This document shows positions 1 through 10,285 of a DNA stretch of 64,000 nt, one piece after another. Each line of letters starts with the position of its first letter. Position 1 is the first letter of the stretch. Source of the stretch: Sambucus nigra (lineage: Eukaryota > Streptophyta > Magnoliopsida > Dipsacales > Adoxaceae); the NCBI GenBank assembly GCA_949130495.1, contig OX422207.1, forward strand, positions 712,352,456 to 712,416,455, written 5' to 3'. The notes below the pieces were generated by a model. The model did no database searches and was not told the origin of the DNA. It saw only the letters and a list, made by a program, of their open reading frames with translations. Made by a program: the position numbers and the translations under genes.

Positions 1-434
1 AGCCAGTCGGTGGACACCGAGACATTCGTGGAGTCGAGTGTTGTGGACAGGTGTCGCAGAAGAAGGAATTTCTGCGTGGGCAATGTGAGAGGAGTGGTTG
101 GAGATCAGAAGAGCGTCAAGACCCGTGGGGATGGAGTCGTTGAGTGAGGCTAATCTTTCTTTGTAAAACCATTATTCATAGTGATTGTCCGGCTTGGGCC
201 GTCCGAGGTTGTTTTCCCATTTTGGGTTTTTTTTCTCGTACATCCGACGTTATGAGTATTGTTTACTTTATTTTACTTACTTGAATCACTCGATGCATGT
301 TTAAGATTAATCAAGATAAAATTAGTTTAAAGTAAGAATTGGATTTTCACAACTTGGTTTGGTGCATATTAAAAGGTGAATAATTTTTGAAGAAAATTGG
401 TTTGTTTAAAAACACATATATTGGGCACTTTTCA
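1..434 (+). repeat. Right end of the 5' LTR of the outer copia element (partial)
   Basis: Aligns by eye with 13842-14275: the same order of blocks (GTGGACACCGAGACATTC, then GTAAAACCATTATTCAT, then ATTGGGCACTTTTCA). It ends in CA at 434, and the primer binding site starts 3 bp later. Confidence 0.85.
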
Positions 435-437
435 AAT

Positions 438-449
438 TGGTATCAGAGC
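438..449 (+). other. Primer binding site (tRNA-iMet type) of the outer copia element
   Basis: TGGTATCAGAGC, complementary to the 3' end of plant initiator tRNA-Met, directly after the 5' LTR. This is the normal minus-strand priming site of many plant copia and gypsy elements. Confidence 0.85.
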
Positions 450-751
450 TAGAAAAGATAATTTATTTGTTTTATGATCCCGTGTGTTTGTTTATCTCTC
501 CTGTGTTTGTTTTCTCTCGATGGATTCTCTAAGCTTTGACGATTTACAACGTTTGAATTTAAAGTTTGCAAAGCGTATTGAAGTTTTGGAGAAAGAAAAT
601 TACGGTTTCAAAAATAGGATTGAATATTTGCAAACGTTTCAAATTCAAAGAGATATTTATCGTGAGCACTTTAGTTCCTTGTTTAAAAAATTTAATGTAT
701 TAAAATTGGGCAAAAAGGAGAGTGGTGATAGAGTCCTTATTTTAGAGAAAG

Positions 752-756
752 AGTTA
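752..756. repeat. Target-site duplication AGTTA, left copy
   Basis: AGTTA directly precedes TGTAATAACT at 757 and is repeated at 10286-10290 directly after TGTCACA. Five-base duplications are the rule for LTR retrotransposons. This fixes both ends of the nested gypsy element. Confidence 0.92.
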
Positions 757-3557
757 TGTAATAACTCTCTTTTCCGATAGTCCATTTTATCCTTAATTAC
801 TATGTGTAGTAATTAGTTATTATCTGATAGATGCTGAGTAAATATTAATTTGATATGTCAAGTCAATATTTACTAATATGATGTGTAGTTACCTCGTGAG
901 TAGATAAAATGTTCATGTGGTGATTTTAATGTCATAAAGATTTAAAATGACATTTTGGTTTATTATGAAACCGGAACTAAAATAAGTTATAAAACTTTCA
1001 AATGATAATTTAAATAGTGTAGTTAGTCCCGGTAGGTGTGAGACAGTCAAAATAAGTGCCATATTGTATTTTGGCATCTCGGTCACTTTTGACTGGTTTT
1101 GGCTTAAATAGTGTAGTCGCGTATTAGTATATCGCGTATTAGCATTTTTAAGTTGGGCTTTTAGACTTAAGCCCCGTTTTAATTCCCCACCCCTATTCCC
1201 ATTCTTCCATTTTACACAATTGAGCCCTAGAGAGAGTAGAGAGAGGAAGAGAACTTGGGAGAAAAGAGAGATTGGAGCTTGGATTGTTGCCTCCTTCTTC
1301 ATCAAATCTGATTTCCCACCTCAAGGCAAGTAATCTACTTGCAAGTTTATGATTTAAGTAGAATAAATTGCATTGATATTTATGATTTAGAAATGTTAGG
1401 GTTTTGGTGGAATTTTGGGTATTTAACCCCCTTTGAGATTGATTTGGATGAGAAAAATTACAAATGATGGTAGTTGGGTGTATTTTTGGTGTACTAGTTC
1501 CATTGAATCAATTGGGTTTGGCTGGTTTGGGTTTGGTTATAATTTTGGAGTTCAAGACTCCATAGCCATTCTTGGCATTTTCGCAGGGGCGAATCGATTC
1601 GCATAGATGCAGAATCCCAGGTCTTGTTGTCCGAATCGATTCGGATTTAGACCGAATCGATTCGGAAATTGCAGAAACCAAATTTTATTGTCCGAACCGA
1701 TTCGCTTTCAGAGCGAATCGATTCGCTGGGGCGAATCGATTCGGCCCCTAGGGCGAATCGATTCGGTTCCAGCAGATTTTGGGGGTCTTTTTCTTTTAAT
1801 TTTCCTCCTTATTCTTTAGGATTAGGACCTAGGAAACTTCTTTCAAGAAGTAAACTTAGAGTCCTAGAGTAGCCATGGAGTTTGGTCGTTACCCTGGACT
1901 AGAAATGGGTTCATCTGGGGTTTGTTTCGGGGAGGTTTAAAGTAATGCTAAGGCATTACTTCTTTTATTCAAACTCTTAGAAGTTTGGAAGTTAGGTACC
2001 CTAACTTGGAGACTAGAAGGGCTTGTTAAGTTACATAGGCCTTGGAGATTTGTAGGATCATGATTTTCATTCGGAGAGTTAATCGGGGTTGTAATTTGAG
2101 GAATAAATGATAATATTCGATGGGAATTAGGTTCGCATAAAATGAACCCATAGGTGTTTAAAGATGATAGGTTCAATTTAGAATGAACCCCGTTGTTTAA
2201 TGATATTAGGTTTAATAATAAAGAACCAATCACATGATTAATGGAAATGGATTTTCGGAAATAAAATGATGATAAATGTAAATGTTAATTTACTGTTACA
2301 CACCTCTCGAAATGACATCATGAAGTTCGCTCGTGAGGTGAAGCCCCCTGGCTAATGAATGCAGGGTGGATATAGTCCTAGGCCATGGGAGCGCTTATGG
2401 TTGTGTATTTTTCTGCGGGGGTAGGGAGATTTCGGGTGTGGTCTTGGCTACCACGCAGGCTCATGGCCGCTTCCCGACGTGTTCCGATAGGTGCCCAGGT
2501 TGTCTTATGTTAGGCCCTGGAAGATGATGGTCATTTAGGGGCGCGCACCGTGGGGAAACCCGGACGGGCGGTCTTAGATATCGTTATATGTATATGAATA
2601 TAACTATATTTTCATCAAGTTGGACTTGATGGTTGTTAAATGCCATAAAGAGCATAAATATGTGCCCGGAAGAGCACGGGAATAATGTATGTGTCATAAA
2701 GAGCACTTGATGTAAATGATATTCCTAATAAGGAATGGAAAGATAAAAGGGGAAGTTTTAATTAATGAACAGAAATTAACCAAATATATGGTTTTATTCC
2801 TAATAAGGAATGTCTGAAGGAAATGGAAATTGTATTAATAAGATAGGATTTTAAATTAAAATGCTTTACCTTCTATCCTTGCTTGAATTTGTAGATAGCA
2901 TGTCATGTGATCATCCTCATTATTCATGTGTAAATGTTCATATCTATCATGCTTTTTATTCTTCTAGAAATCATATAGAACCCGGCCCTGACCGGTTTAC
3001 TTTCTTGTTGTATATATATTATTGTATCCGCTCAGGTGCTCCACCGCAAGGACGCCCGACTTGACTTTCCAAGTTCCTTGCACCTTCGACGAGGAGCTGT
3101 AAGACTTTGCGGGTTATTACAGGATGTTGTATTAGACGTTTTCATTCTTGTTATTCTAGATATGATCGGGTCTTGTCCCTCGGGCGTGAGGCCCAAAACT
3201 ATTGTATTTGATTAATGGTTGTACTATGTAAGATATTTTATATTGTGGTACGTTGTCTTATGTAGCTGTGGACCGACAGCTTATTCGGTCCATTTGTATA
3301 CATTCGTTTTAGTCATGTTATATATTATCTTTTGGAATTCCACTTGCTCGTCAGATTGGGTTGTTTAGTTTAAATTTTCATAACCGCATTTTTTTTAAAT
3401 TTTACACTTTTTGGCAACCCGTTTTCTGATTTATTGGATGGTTTTTCCCTTATACTCAGTTTATATTCGTAATGCTGAGAATGATATCCATCCATGATCC
3501 CTGTTACGTTTGAGTATCGGGCTGGACACCCCTTATCTCGGATTGCGGGTTGTCACA
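757..3557 (+). repeat. 5' LTR of the nested gypsy element
   Basis: Starts TGTAATAACT, ends GGTTGTCACA, 2801 bp. It holds an array of CGAATCGATTCG palindromes at 1590-1766. Short reading frames inside it recur in the 3' LTR and have no recognisable product. Confidence 0.93.
1590..1766. repeat. Cluster of seven CGAATCGATTCG palindromes in the 5' LTR
   Basis: Six perfect and one imperfect (CGAACCGATTCG) copies of a 12-bp self-complementary motif, irregularly spaced over about 175 bp. The 3' LTR carries the same cluster at 8317-8492. Confidence 0.9.
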
Positions 3558-3559
3558 GA

Positions 3560-3571
3560 TGGTATCAGAGC
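3560..3571 (+). other. Primer binding site of the nested gypsy element
   Basis: TGGTATCAGAGC, 2 bp after the 5' LTR end at 3557; tRNA-iMet type. Confidence 0.9.
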
Positions 3572-3736
3572 ATCAGGTTCTAGAGTACTAGGATCTGTGT
3601 GGACTTGTCTCGTTCTACCGTAGCGTTCTTTGATGTAGAGCCTAATGTTTGGATTTCTTTGATGCTTATGTTTACGATCTTCTGCAAAATAGATTGTTTT
3701 AATTAGCATTATAATACTATTGTTCTTCCATCTCAG

Positions 3737-4804
3737 ATGCCGTCTAAGAGAGGTCGCCCGGCGAGACGTGTTAAGGTCGTAGAGAGGGAAGTAGGTCCTC
3801 CACCGCCACTACAAGGGACGGTTAATGTTGCGGATGTAGCAAGCATAGTGGCTGGAGCGGTTAATGCCGCCATGACCGTAGTGATCCAACAATTGCCATG
3901 GGCCCCAGGTGTTCAAGCTCCTACGGGACTTACTCCGTGGGAAAGGGTTAGGGAGTCCTTTCTAAGGGGCAATCCCCCGGAATTCGAGGGAGGTGCGGAT
4001 GTTATTAAAGCCAATCAATGGAAGAAAGACATGCAACGCCACCTTCGAATGATAGAATGCAGTGAGGATAAGAAACAAGTCCTTACCACCTTTAAGCTTG
4101 TCGGATCTGCATTACACTGGTGGGAGATGATGACCACCCCAGAGCAAAGAGACACCATGTCAATCACGGAGTTCTGGACTTTGTTTGATCTTAAGTATTT
4201 TCCTTCCGCTGTTCAGAGGGAGATGAATAGGAAGTTGCTAGATGTAGTGCAAGGGGAGAGGTCTGTAGCGGAGTATGAAGAGGAGTTCACCCGTTTAGCA
4301 AGCTTTGTATCAGATGAGGTGACTCCGGAAGATAGGAAGATCTCAAAGTTTATGGGAGGTCTAAACTGGAGAATCCGAAAACACTTATTGGGTAACCCAG
4401 CTTTCCAGACTTATGGAGAAGTTATAAATGCAGCCTTACTCCATTGCCAGGAGCATCGATTATATATGCAGGGTAGCAAGAAAGCTACTGAGATGAGGAA
4501 AGTGGGGAAGCCTGGAGAGTTTATTGCGAGGGGCAATACTAGGCACGAACAAGGTGCTTTGCATCAGGCAGATCGGGGTGGCCCCGGAGGTAGAGGTAGT
4601 TCGGGCCGAGGCTTTTCCCAGTTTAGGAATATCGGAGGTCGTAATCGGGAGGACATGGAGGGACGATGCTTCCAATGTGGGGAGGCAGGTCATTACAAGA
4701 AGGAGTGTCCTCAGGTAATTGGGGGTCAGTTTCCTCGGGCTCCGCAGCAACCATGTGTTATGTTTCCACCTCCGGTACCTATTATGGTTGTTCCTCCGCA
4801 GTAG
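3737..4804 (+). CDS. gag: Gag polyprotein of the nested Ty3/gypsy element, 355 aa, intact
   Basis: An uninterrupted frame opens with MPSKRGRPARR, a basic AT-hook-like N-terminus. It has a retrotransposon-gag (capsid) domain at about residues 85-210, recognised by FLRGNPPEFEG, a tryptophan-rich HWWE stretch and YFP..VQREMN. A glycine/arginine-rich linker follows. One zinc knuckle CX2CX4HX4C lies at residues 311-324 (CFQCGEAGHYKKEC). Gag packages element RNA into cytoplasmic virus-like particles. The ATG is the first one after the primer binding site. The frame ends at TAG 4802-4804, where autonomous relatives continue into protease. It is the only intact coding part of this element. Confidence 0.85.
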   Translation: MPSKRGRPARRVKVVEREVGPPPPLQGTVNVADVASIVAGAVNAAMTVVIQQLPWAPGVQAPTGLTPWERVRESFLRGNPPEFEGGADVIKANQWKKDMQRHLRMIECSEDKKQVLTTFKLVGSALHWWEMMTTPEQRDTMSITEFWTLFDLKYFPSAVQREMNRKLLDVVQGERSVAEYEEEFTRLASFVSDEVTPEDRKISKFMGGLNWRIRKHLLGNPAFQTYGEVINAALLHCQEHRLYMQGSKKATEMRKVGKPGEFIARGNTRHEQGALHQADRGGPGGRGSSGRGFSQFRNIGGRNREDMEGRCFQCGEAGHYKKECPQVIGGQFPRAPQQPCVMFPPPVPIMVVPPQ

Positions 4805-4859
4805 GGGCAACTACAGTATGGGTGTGTCGGTCATAATCGTGAGGCTATGTTTCCTCTAG

Positions 4860-7480
4860 CCCTGCCGGCACCACCCGTTATTGAGGGTAAGTTTTCACTC
4901 AGGGATACGTGAGTTATATGTTATTCGATGCGGGTGTTACGCGCTCATTTGTTTTACGAGCTTTTCTCAGATTACAGATTTCATAATATCTGCTGAGAGT
5001 ATTTTCATTAGTATCGAGTTCTGTGCGTAATGGTTCGCTCTTTTCTTTTGTTTGTATGTATATAGGAAGTTCTCTTATTAAATTGTGCTTGAGGCCGATT
5101 TACTCGTCCTTAACATGGACGAGTATAATGTGATATTGGTATGTGATTGCTATGCCTTATCTCCACGACCAACAAGTTGAGTGGTAGCGTATAGGAGGGG
5201 TTCCTTGTTTGGATTCCGCTTCTGCGGGACGCTCCACGCGTGAACCTTAACGACGTTGGGAGTGGGGATATACCACCTTTCCTTTCTTTTATTTTATGTG
5301 TATTACGCTCTATCTCCATGATCAACTAGTTAAGTCGGCATGTGACGGAGGGGTTCCTTGTTTGGATTTCGCTTTGCGAGACACTCCGCCGCATGAACAC
5401 TTAACGATGTTGTGAGTGAAGATATGCTGTTCTTCCCTTTTATTATATTTTATTTTGTTACTTTATTGTCGGAAGTGGGATTGGAAAGTTTAGCCGAAAA
5501 TCACGTACTAGGATGATTAATGGCTATTATAGTGCGACATAGGAGCACTGCACATAGTTCTCTCCTCTGATCGATATGAGGGAGACCGAGGTACGAAGTC
5601 GAATTGAGAATTCGGGTTATGCCTTTAAATAGAAGGCTATTTATTGAGATGCATATGTTATAGGGTATATAACCCTAGGGTTTCACGAAGGGTCAGCTTT
5701 GGATTGTTAATATTCTTTTGTTAGTTAAATAGTTAGTGTGTAACTGTAGAACCTTTTGGTCCCGAACATGTGTCTTAGACCTGTACCCCTCGATGACTGA
5801 CAACGCGAAGTAGTAGTGTAACGGGAGGGTTCCTTGTTTGGATTTCGCTTCGGCGAGACGTCCCACGCACGAAACTGAGCAATGTCGGAAGTTGAGAAAG
5901 GTCTTGGACACTAGGGATATACTTAGCATTAGGTGTATACGACTTAGATAGGGTATAGGTAGATAGACTTTAGGATTGTTTAGACGTAGGGACTTTTAGT
6001 ATGGGACGTAAGTTTAGGAATGCTGTTGGGAGTTGACCATGAATAAGTCATGCGTAAACTCTAAGAGGGATTGGTTTCATGTTATGTGAAGTGGGGGGAT
6101 TTCGAGAAGTTGGTGGTTAAGGCCGAAGGAGATGAGGCCTCACGTAGTGGAGTGTTACGGAGGTAATGAGAGGGTGAATTGACTCGTACCCCGAGCCACG
6201 TGGTTAAGCTCGAAGGTAGAGTCCATTAGCAAGTCTCTGCCATGACGGGGAGTGAAAATACTGGAGTGTCGATTTATTGTGGATGCGCCTCACAAGTTTA
6301 AACTTGTAAGGAGTATTATCCCCTATTTAAGTTGAAGTCCATCTAGGGGGTGATCGCTGTTTAGGAAGAGAGATGCTACTTCCTGGGCAGAATTTAGTCT
6401 TTCGTGCAAACAACATCTTATTTCAAGATAAACTGTTGAATTAGGAAACAGAACTCTGCCCTTTTGACATTGAGGGTGGGGTGCATTTCCCTTAAGGAGA
6501 ATTTTGTCCCGAACGGAAGGGACTTAAGTTAAGCGGATATGGAGAGATCACACAGTTCTAACATTTCGGTGCATCAAGGTAATGACGATTCGTGCCAAGT
6601 TATACGTCGCTAGTACTATTGGCTGGGCCTGGGAAGGTTGTTGTACTGAATCAAGACTTCTGTTTCTCATTCTTGGCAAGTTTCCAAGAAGCCATGGGAA
6701 TCGAATTGTGGTTAATTACTTCTTATCATTTTCCACAGTTGACCAAACCAATAGAATAAACCATATACTGAGGCATATACTCCTGGTATGTGTGCCTAAC
6801 GTTAAGAGTAGTCGGGGTCGATGCTTTCCGTTCGTTGAATTCGCTTATAGAATTATGGCGATTCACTACTAGGATGGCGCTTTAGAAAAGCCTTGTACGG
6901 TAGGCCTTTTGATTCACCACTTGTTGGTTAGAAGTGCGAGATGATGAGTCTCTCGTATAACCAAGACCGACGAAAGAGCTCAGTCGATGCGAGAAGAAGG
7001 CATCTGGAGTTTGAGGTCATTAGACCAAAGGTTATGGTGAGTATCGCCTGAGAAGGACGTTATACGTTTCGAGGAGAAAAGGAAAACTTGCACCGCATGA
7101 TGTTGTACCTTTTCTAGAAATGTCGCGGTGGGTCCGGTAAACTATTTGCTCGCCTTATCGAAACATTTAGCGGCAAGTTCATAATTTGTTCCTTGTCTCT
7201 CATGCAAGGGAGTACGAAGGATACGATGGTGCCTTTAGGCACATTCCTTTCGAGGTAGATGCAACTTGACGGTTCTTATTTGAAGTAGACGGTTGTTATT
7301 TTAGAGCATAAAGTTACGTTGGTGTCGCTGGTAGTACCTTGGGGGATGAGTTCTATATATTAAACAGAGTGTCGAGAAATTGACATAGGGGCGCGAGGAT
7401 GACTTGCGGGAATAGTATCCGCACTTCTTCTTGCGACGTATATCCGAATTTTGGGGGCAAAATTCCCTCTTAAGGGGGGG
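4860..7480 (+). pseudogene. Degenerate pol (protease and integrase remnants) of the nested gypsy element
   Basis: Protease survives as LFDAGVTRSF near 4921-4955, where active relatives have DSGA or DTGA, so the catalytic motif is altered. A remnant of the MDEYDVILGMDWL block lies near 5113-5150. No reverse transcriptase or RNase H can be read. From about 6640 broken integrase text appears: FQEAMG near 6685, an HP-TD-like block near 6728, RRRHLEFEV near 6987-7015, and then the GPVAYRLALP-like C-terminal block near 7130-7190. The region ends with a remnant of the usual FGxE stretch next to the polypurine tract. All three frames contain many stops. The stretch from about 5150 to 6580 holds repeats and no gene. 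Confidence 0.65.
5152..5900 (+). repeat. Three diverged copies of a repeat of about 110-150 bp in place of reverse transcriptase
   Basis: The core GGTTCCTTGTTTGGATTYCG, followed by a GCGAGAC-type block and an ACGATGT/ACGACGT-type block, recurs near 5198, 5350 and 5829. The first two copies are close to tandem and also share flanking text (CTCCACGACCAAC / CTCCATGATCAAC). I do not recognise the unit. Confidence 0.6.
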
Positions 7481-7484
7481 AGTA
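7471..7484 (+). other. Polypurine tract of the nested gypsy element
   Basis: TAAGGGGGGGAGTA directly before the 3' LTR start TGTAATAACC at 7485; the plus-strand priming site. Confidence 0.85.
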
Positions 7485-10285
7485 TGTAATAACCCTCTTT
7501 TCCGATAGTCCATTTTATCCTTAATTACTATGTGTAGTAATTAGTTATTATCTGATAGATGCTGAGTAAATATTAATTTGATATGTCAAGTCAATATTTA
7601 CTAATATGATGTGTAGTTACCTCGTGAGTAGATAAAATGTTCATGTGGTGATTTTAATGTCATAAAGATTTAAAATGACATTTTGGTTTATTATGAAACC
7701 GAAACTAAAATGAGTTATAAAACTTTCAAATGATAATTTAAATAGTGTAGTTAGTCCCGGTAGGTGTGAGACAGTCAAAATAAGTGCCATATTGTATTTT
7801 GGCATCTCGGGCACTTTTGACTGGTTTTGGCTTAAATAGTGTAGTCGCGTATTAGTATATCGCGTATTAGCATTTTTAAGTTGGGCTTTTAGACTTAAGC
7901 CCCGTTTTAATTCCCCACCCCTATTCCCATTCTTCCATTTTACACAATTGAGCCCTAGAGAGAGTAGAGAGAGGAAGAGAACTTGGGAGAAAAGAGAGAT
8001 TGGAGCTTGGATTGTTGCCTCCTTCTTCATCAAATCTGATTTCCCACCTCAAGGCAAGTAATCTACTTGCAAGTTTATGATTTAAGTAGAATAAATTGCA
8101 TTGATATTTATGATTTAGAAATGTTAGGGTTTTGGTGGATTTTGGGTATTTAACCCCCTTTGAGATTGATTTGGATGAGAAAAATTACAAATGATGGTAG
8201 TTGGGTGTATTTTTGGTGTACTAGTTCCATTGAATCAATTGGGTTTGGCTGGTTTGGGTTTGGTTATAATTTTGGAGTTCAAGACTCCATAGCCATTCTT
8301 GGCATTTTCGCAGGGGCGAATCGATTCGCATAGATGCAGAATCCCAGGTCTTGTTGTCCGAATCGATTCGGATTTAGACCGAATCGATTCGGCAATTGCA
8401 GAAACCAAATTTTATTGTCCGAACCGATTCGCTTTCAGAGCGAATCGATTCGCTGGGGCGAATCGATTCGGCCCCTAGGGCGAATCGATTCGGTTCCAGC
8501 AGATTTTGGGGGTCTTTTTCTTTTAATTTTCCTCCTTATTCTTTAGGATTAGGACCTAGGAAACTTCTTTCAAGAAGTAAACTTAGAGTCCTAGAGTAGC
8601 CATGGAGTTTGGTCGTTACCCTGGACTAGAAATGGGTTCATCTGGGGTTTGTTTCGGGGAGGTTTAAAGTAATGCTAAGGCATTACTTCTTTTATTCAAA
8701 CTCTTAGAAGTTTGGAAGTTAGGTACCCTAACTTGGAGACTAGAAGGGCTTGTTAAGTTACATAGGCCTTGGAGATTTGTAGGATCATGATTTTCATTCG
8801 GAGAGTTAATCGGGGATTGTAATTTGAGGAATAAATGATAATATTCGATGGGAATTAGGTTCGCATAAAATGAACCCATAGGTGTTTAAAGATGATAGGT
8901 TCAATTTAGAATGAACCCCGTTGTTTAATGATATTAGGTTTAATAATAAAGAACCAATCACATGATTAATGGAAATGGATTTTCGGAAATAAAATGATGA
9001 TAAATGTAAATGTTAATTTACTGTTACACACCTCTCGAAATGACATCATGAAGTTCGCTCGTGAGGTGAAGCCCCCTGGCTAATGAATGCAGGGTGGATA
9101 TAGTCCTAGGCCATGGGAGCGCTTATGGTTGTGTATTTTTCTGCGGGGGTAGGGAGATTTCGGGTGTGGTCTTGGCTACCACGCAAGCTCATGGCCGCTT
9201 CCCGACGTGTTCCGATAGGTGCCCAGGTTGTCTTATGTTAGGCCCTGGAAGATGATGGTCATTTAGGGGCGCGCACCGTGGGGAAACCCGGACGGGCGGT
9301 CTTAGATATCGTTATATGTATATGAATATAACTATATTTTCATCAAGTTGGACTTGATGGTTGTTAAATGCCATAAAGAGCATAAATATGTGCCCGGAAG
9401 AGCACGGGAATAATGTATGTGTCATAAAGAGCACTTGATGTAAATGATATTCCTAATAAGGAATGGAAAGATAAAAGGGGAAGTTTTAATTAATGAACAG
9501 AAATTAACCAAATATATGGTTTTATTCCTAATAAGGAATGTCTGAAGGAAATGGAAATTGTATTAATAAGATAGGATTTTAAATTAAAATGCTTTACCTT
9601 CTATCCTTGCTTGAATTTGTAGATAGCATGTCATGTGATCATCCTCATTATTCATGTGTAAATGTTCATATCTATCATGCTTTTTATTCTTCTAGAAATC
9701 ATATAGAACCCGGCCCTGACCGGTTTACTTTCTTGTTGTATATATATTATTGTATCCGCTCAGGTGCTCCACCGCAAGGACGCCCGACTTGACTTTCCAA
9801 GTTCCTTGCACCTTCGACGAGGAGCTGTAAGACTTTGTGGGTTATTACAGGATGTTGTATTAGACGTTTTCATTCTTGTTATTCTAGATATGATCGGGTC
9901 TTGTCCCTCGGGCGTGAGGCCCAAAACTATTGTATTTGATTAATGGTTGTACTATGTAAGATATTTTATATTGTGGTACGTTGTCTTATGTAGCTGTGGA
10001 CCGACAGCTTATTCGGTCCATTTGTATACATTCGTTTTAGTCATATTATATATTATCTTTTGGAATTCCACTTGCTCGTCAGATTGGGTTGTTTAGTTTA
10101 AATTTTCATAACCGCATTTTTTTTAAATTTTACACTTTTTGGCAACCCGTTTTCTGATTTATTGGATGGTTTTTCCCTTATACTCAGTTTATATTCGTAA
10201 TGCTGAGAATGATATCCATCCATGATCCCTGTTACGTTTGAGTATCGGGCTGGCCACCCCTTATCTCGGATTGCGGGTTGTCACA
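7485..10285 (+). repeat. 3' LTR of the nested gypsy element
   Basis: Same length (2801 bp) and almost the same sequence as 757-3557. Examples of differences are CTC/CCC near the start, a one-base deletion near 8139 balanced by a one-base insertion near 8816, and GGACACC/GGCCACC near the end. Confidence 0.93.
8317..8492. repeat. Cluster of CGAATCGATTCG palindromes in the 3' LTR
   Basis: Same seven motifs and spacing as 1590-1766; one flanking base differs (GGAAATT versus GGCAATT). Confidence 0.9.

Larger units (their letters stand above)
757..10285 (+). mobile_element. Complete Ty3/gypsy element with 2.8-kb LTRs, intact gag and degenerate pol
   Basis: Two direct LTRs of 2801 bp each (757-3557 and 7485-10285) start TGTAATAAC and end TGTCACA. 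They are flanked by AGTTA and enclose a 3927-bp internal domain with a primer binding site, an intact gag, and protease and integrase remnants. By eye the LTRs differ at only about a dozen positions. LTR length, gag type and integrase remnants fit the Tekay/Del group of chromoviruses, though no chromodomain can be read. An intact gag, a wrecked pol and young LTRs suggest an element moved by enzymes supplied in trans. Confidence 0.93.

Noticed and set aside
438..449. tRNA-like match
   Set aside because: Only the 12-base complement to the tRNA-iMet 3' end is present, which is the retrotransposon primer site; there is no cloverleaf.
1590..1766. Possible CRISPR-like array
   Set aside because: The repeats are short palindromes with irregular spacers inside a plant LTR; there are no cas genes and the context is eukaryotic.
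1607..1872. Open frames rich in NRFG / RIDS repeats inside the LTR, repeated at 8334-8599
   Set aside because: They only translate the CGAATCGATTCG DNA repeats and overlap each other in different frames; no protein family is seen.
4460..4810. 116-aa minus-strand frame opposite gag
   Set aside because: A shadow of the gag coding sequence on the other strand with no motif.
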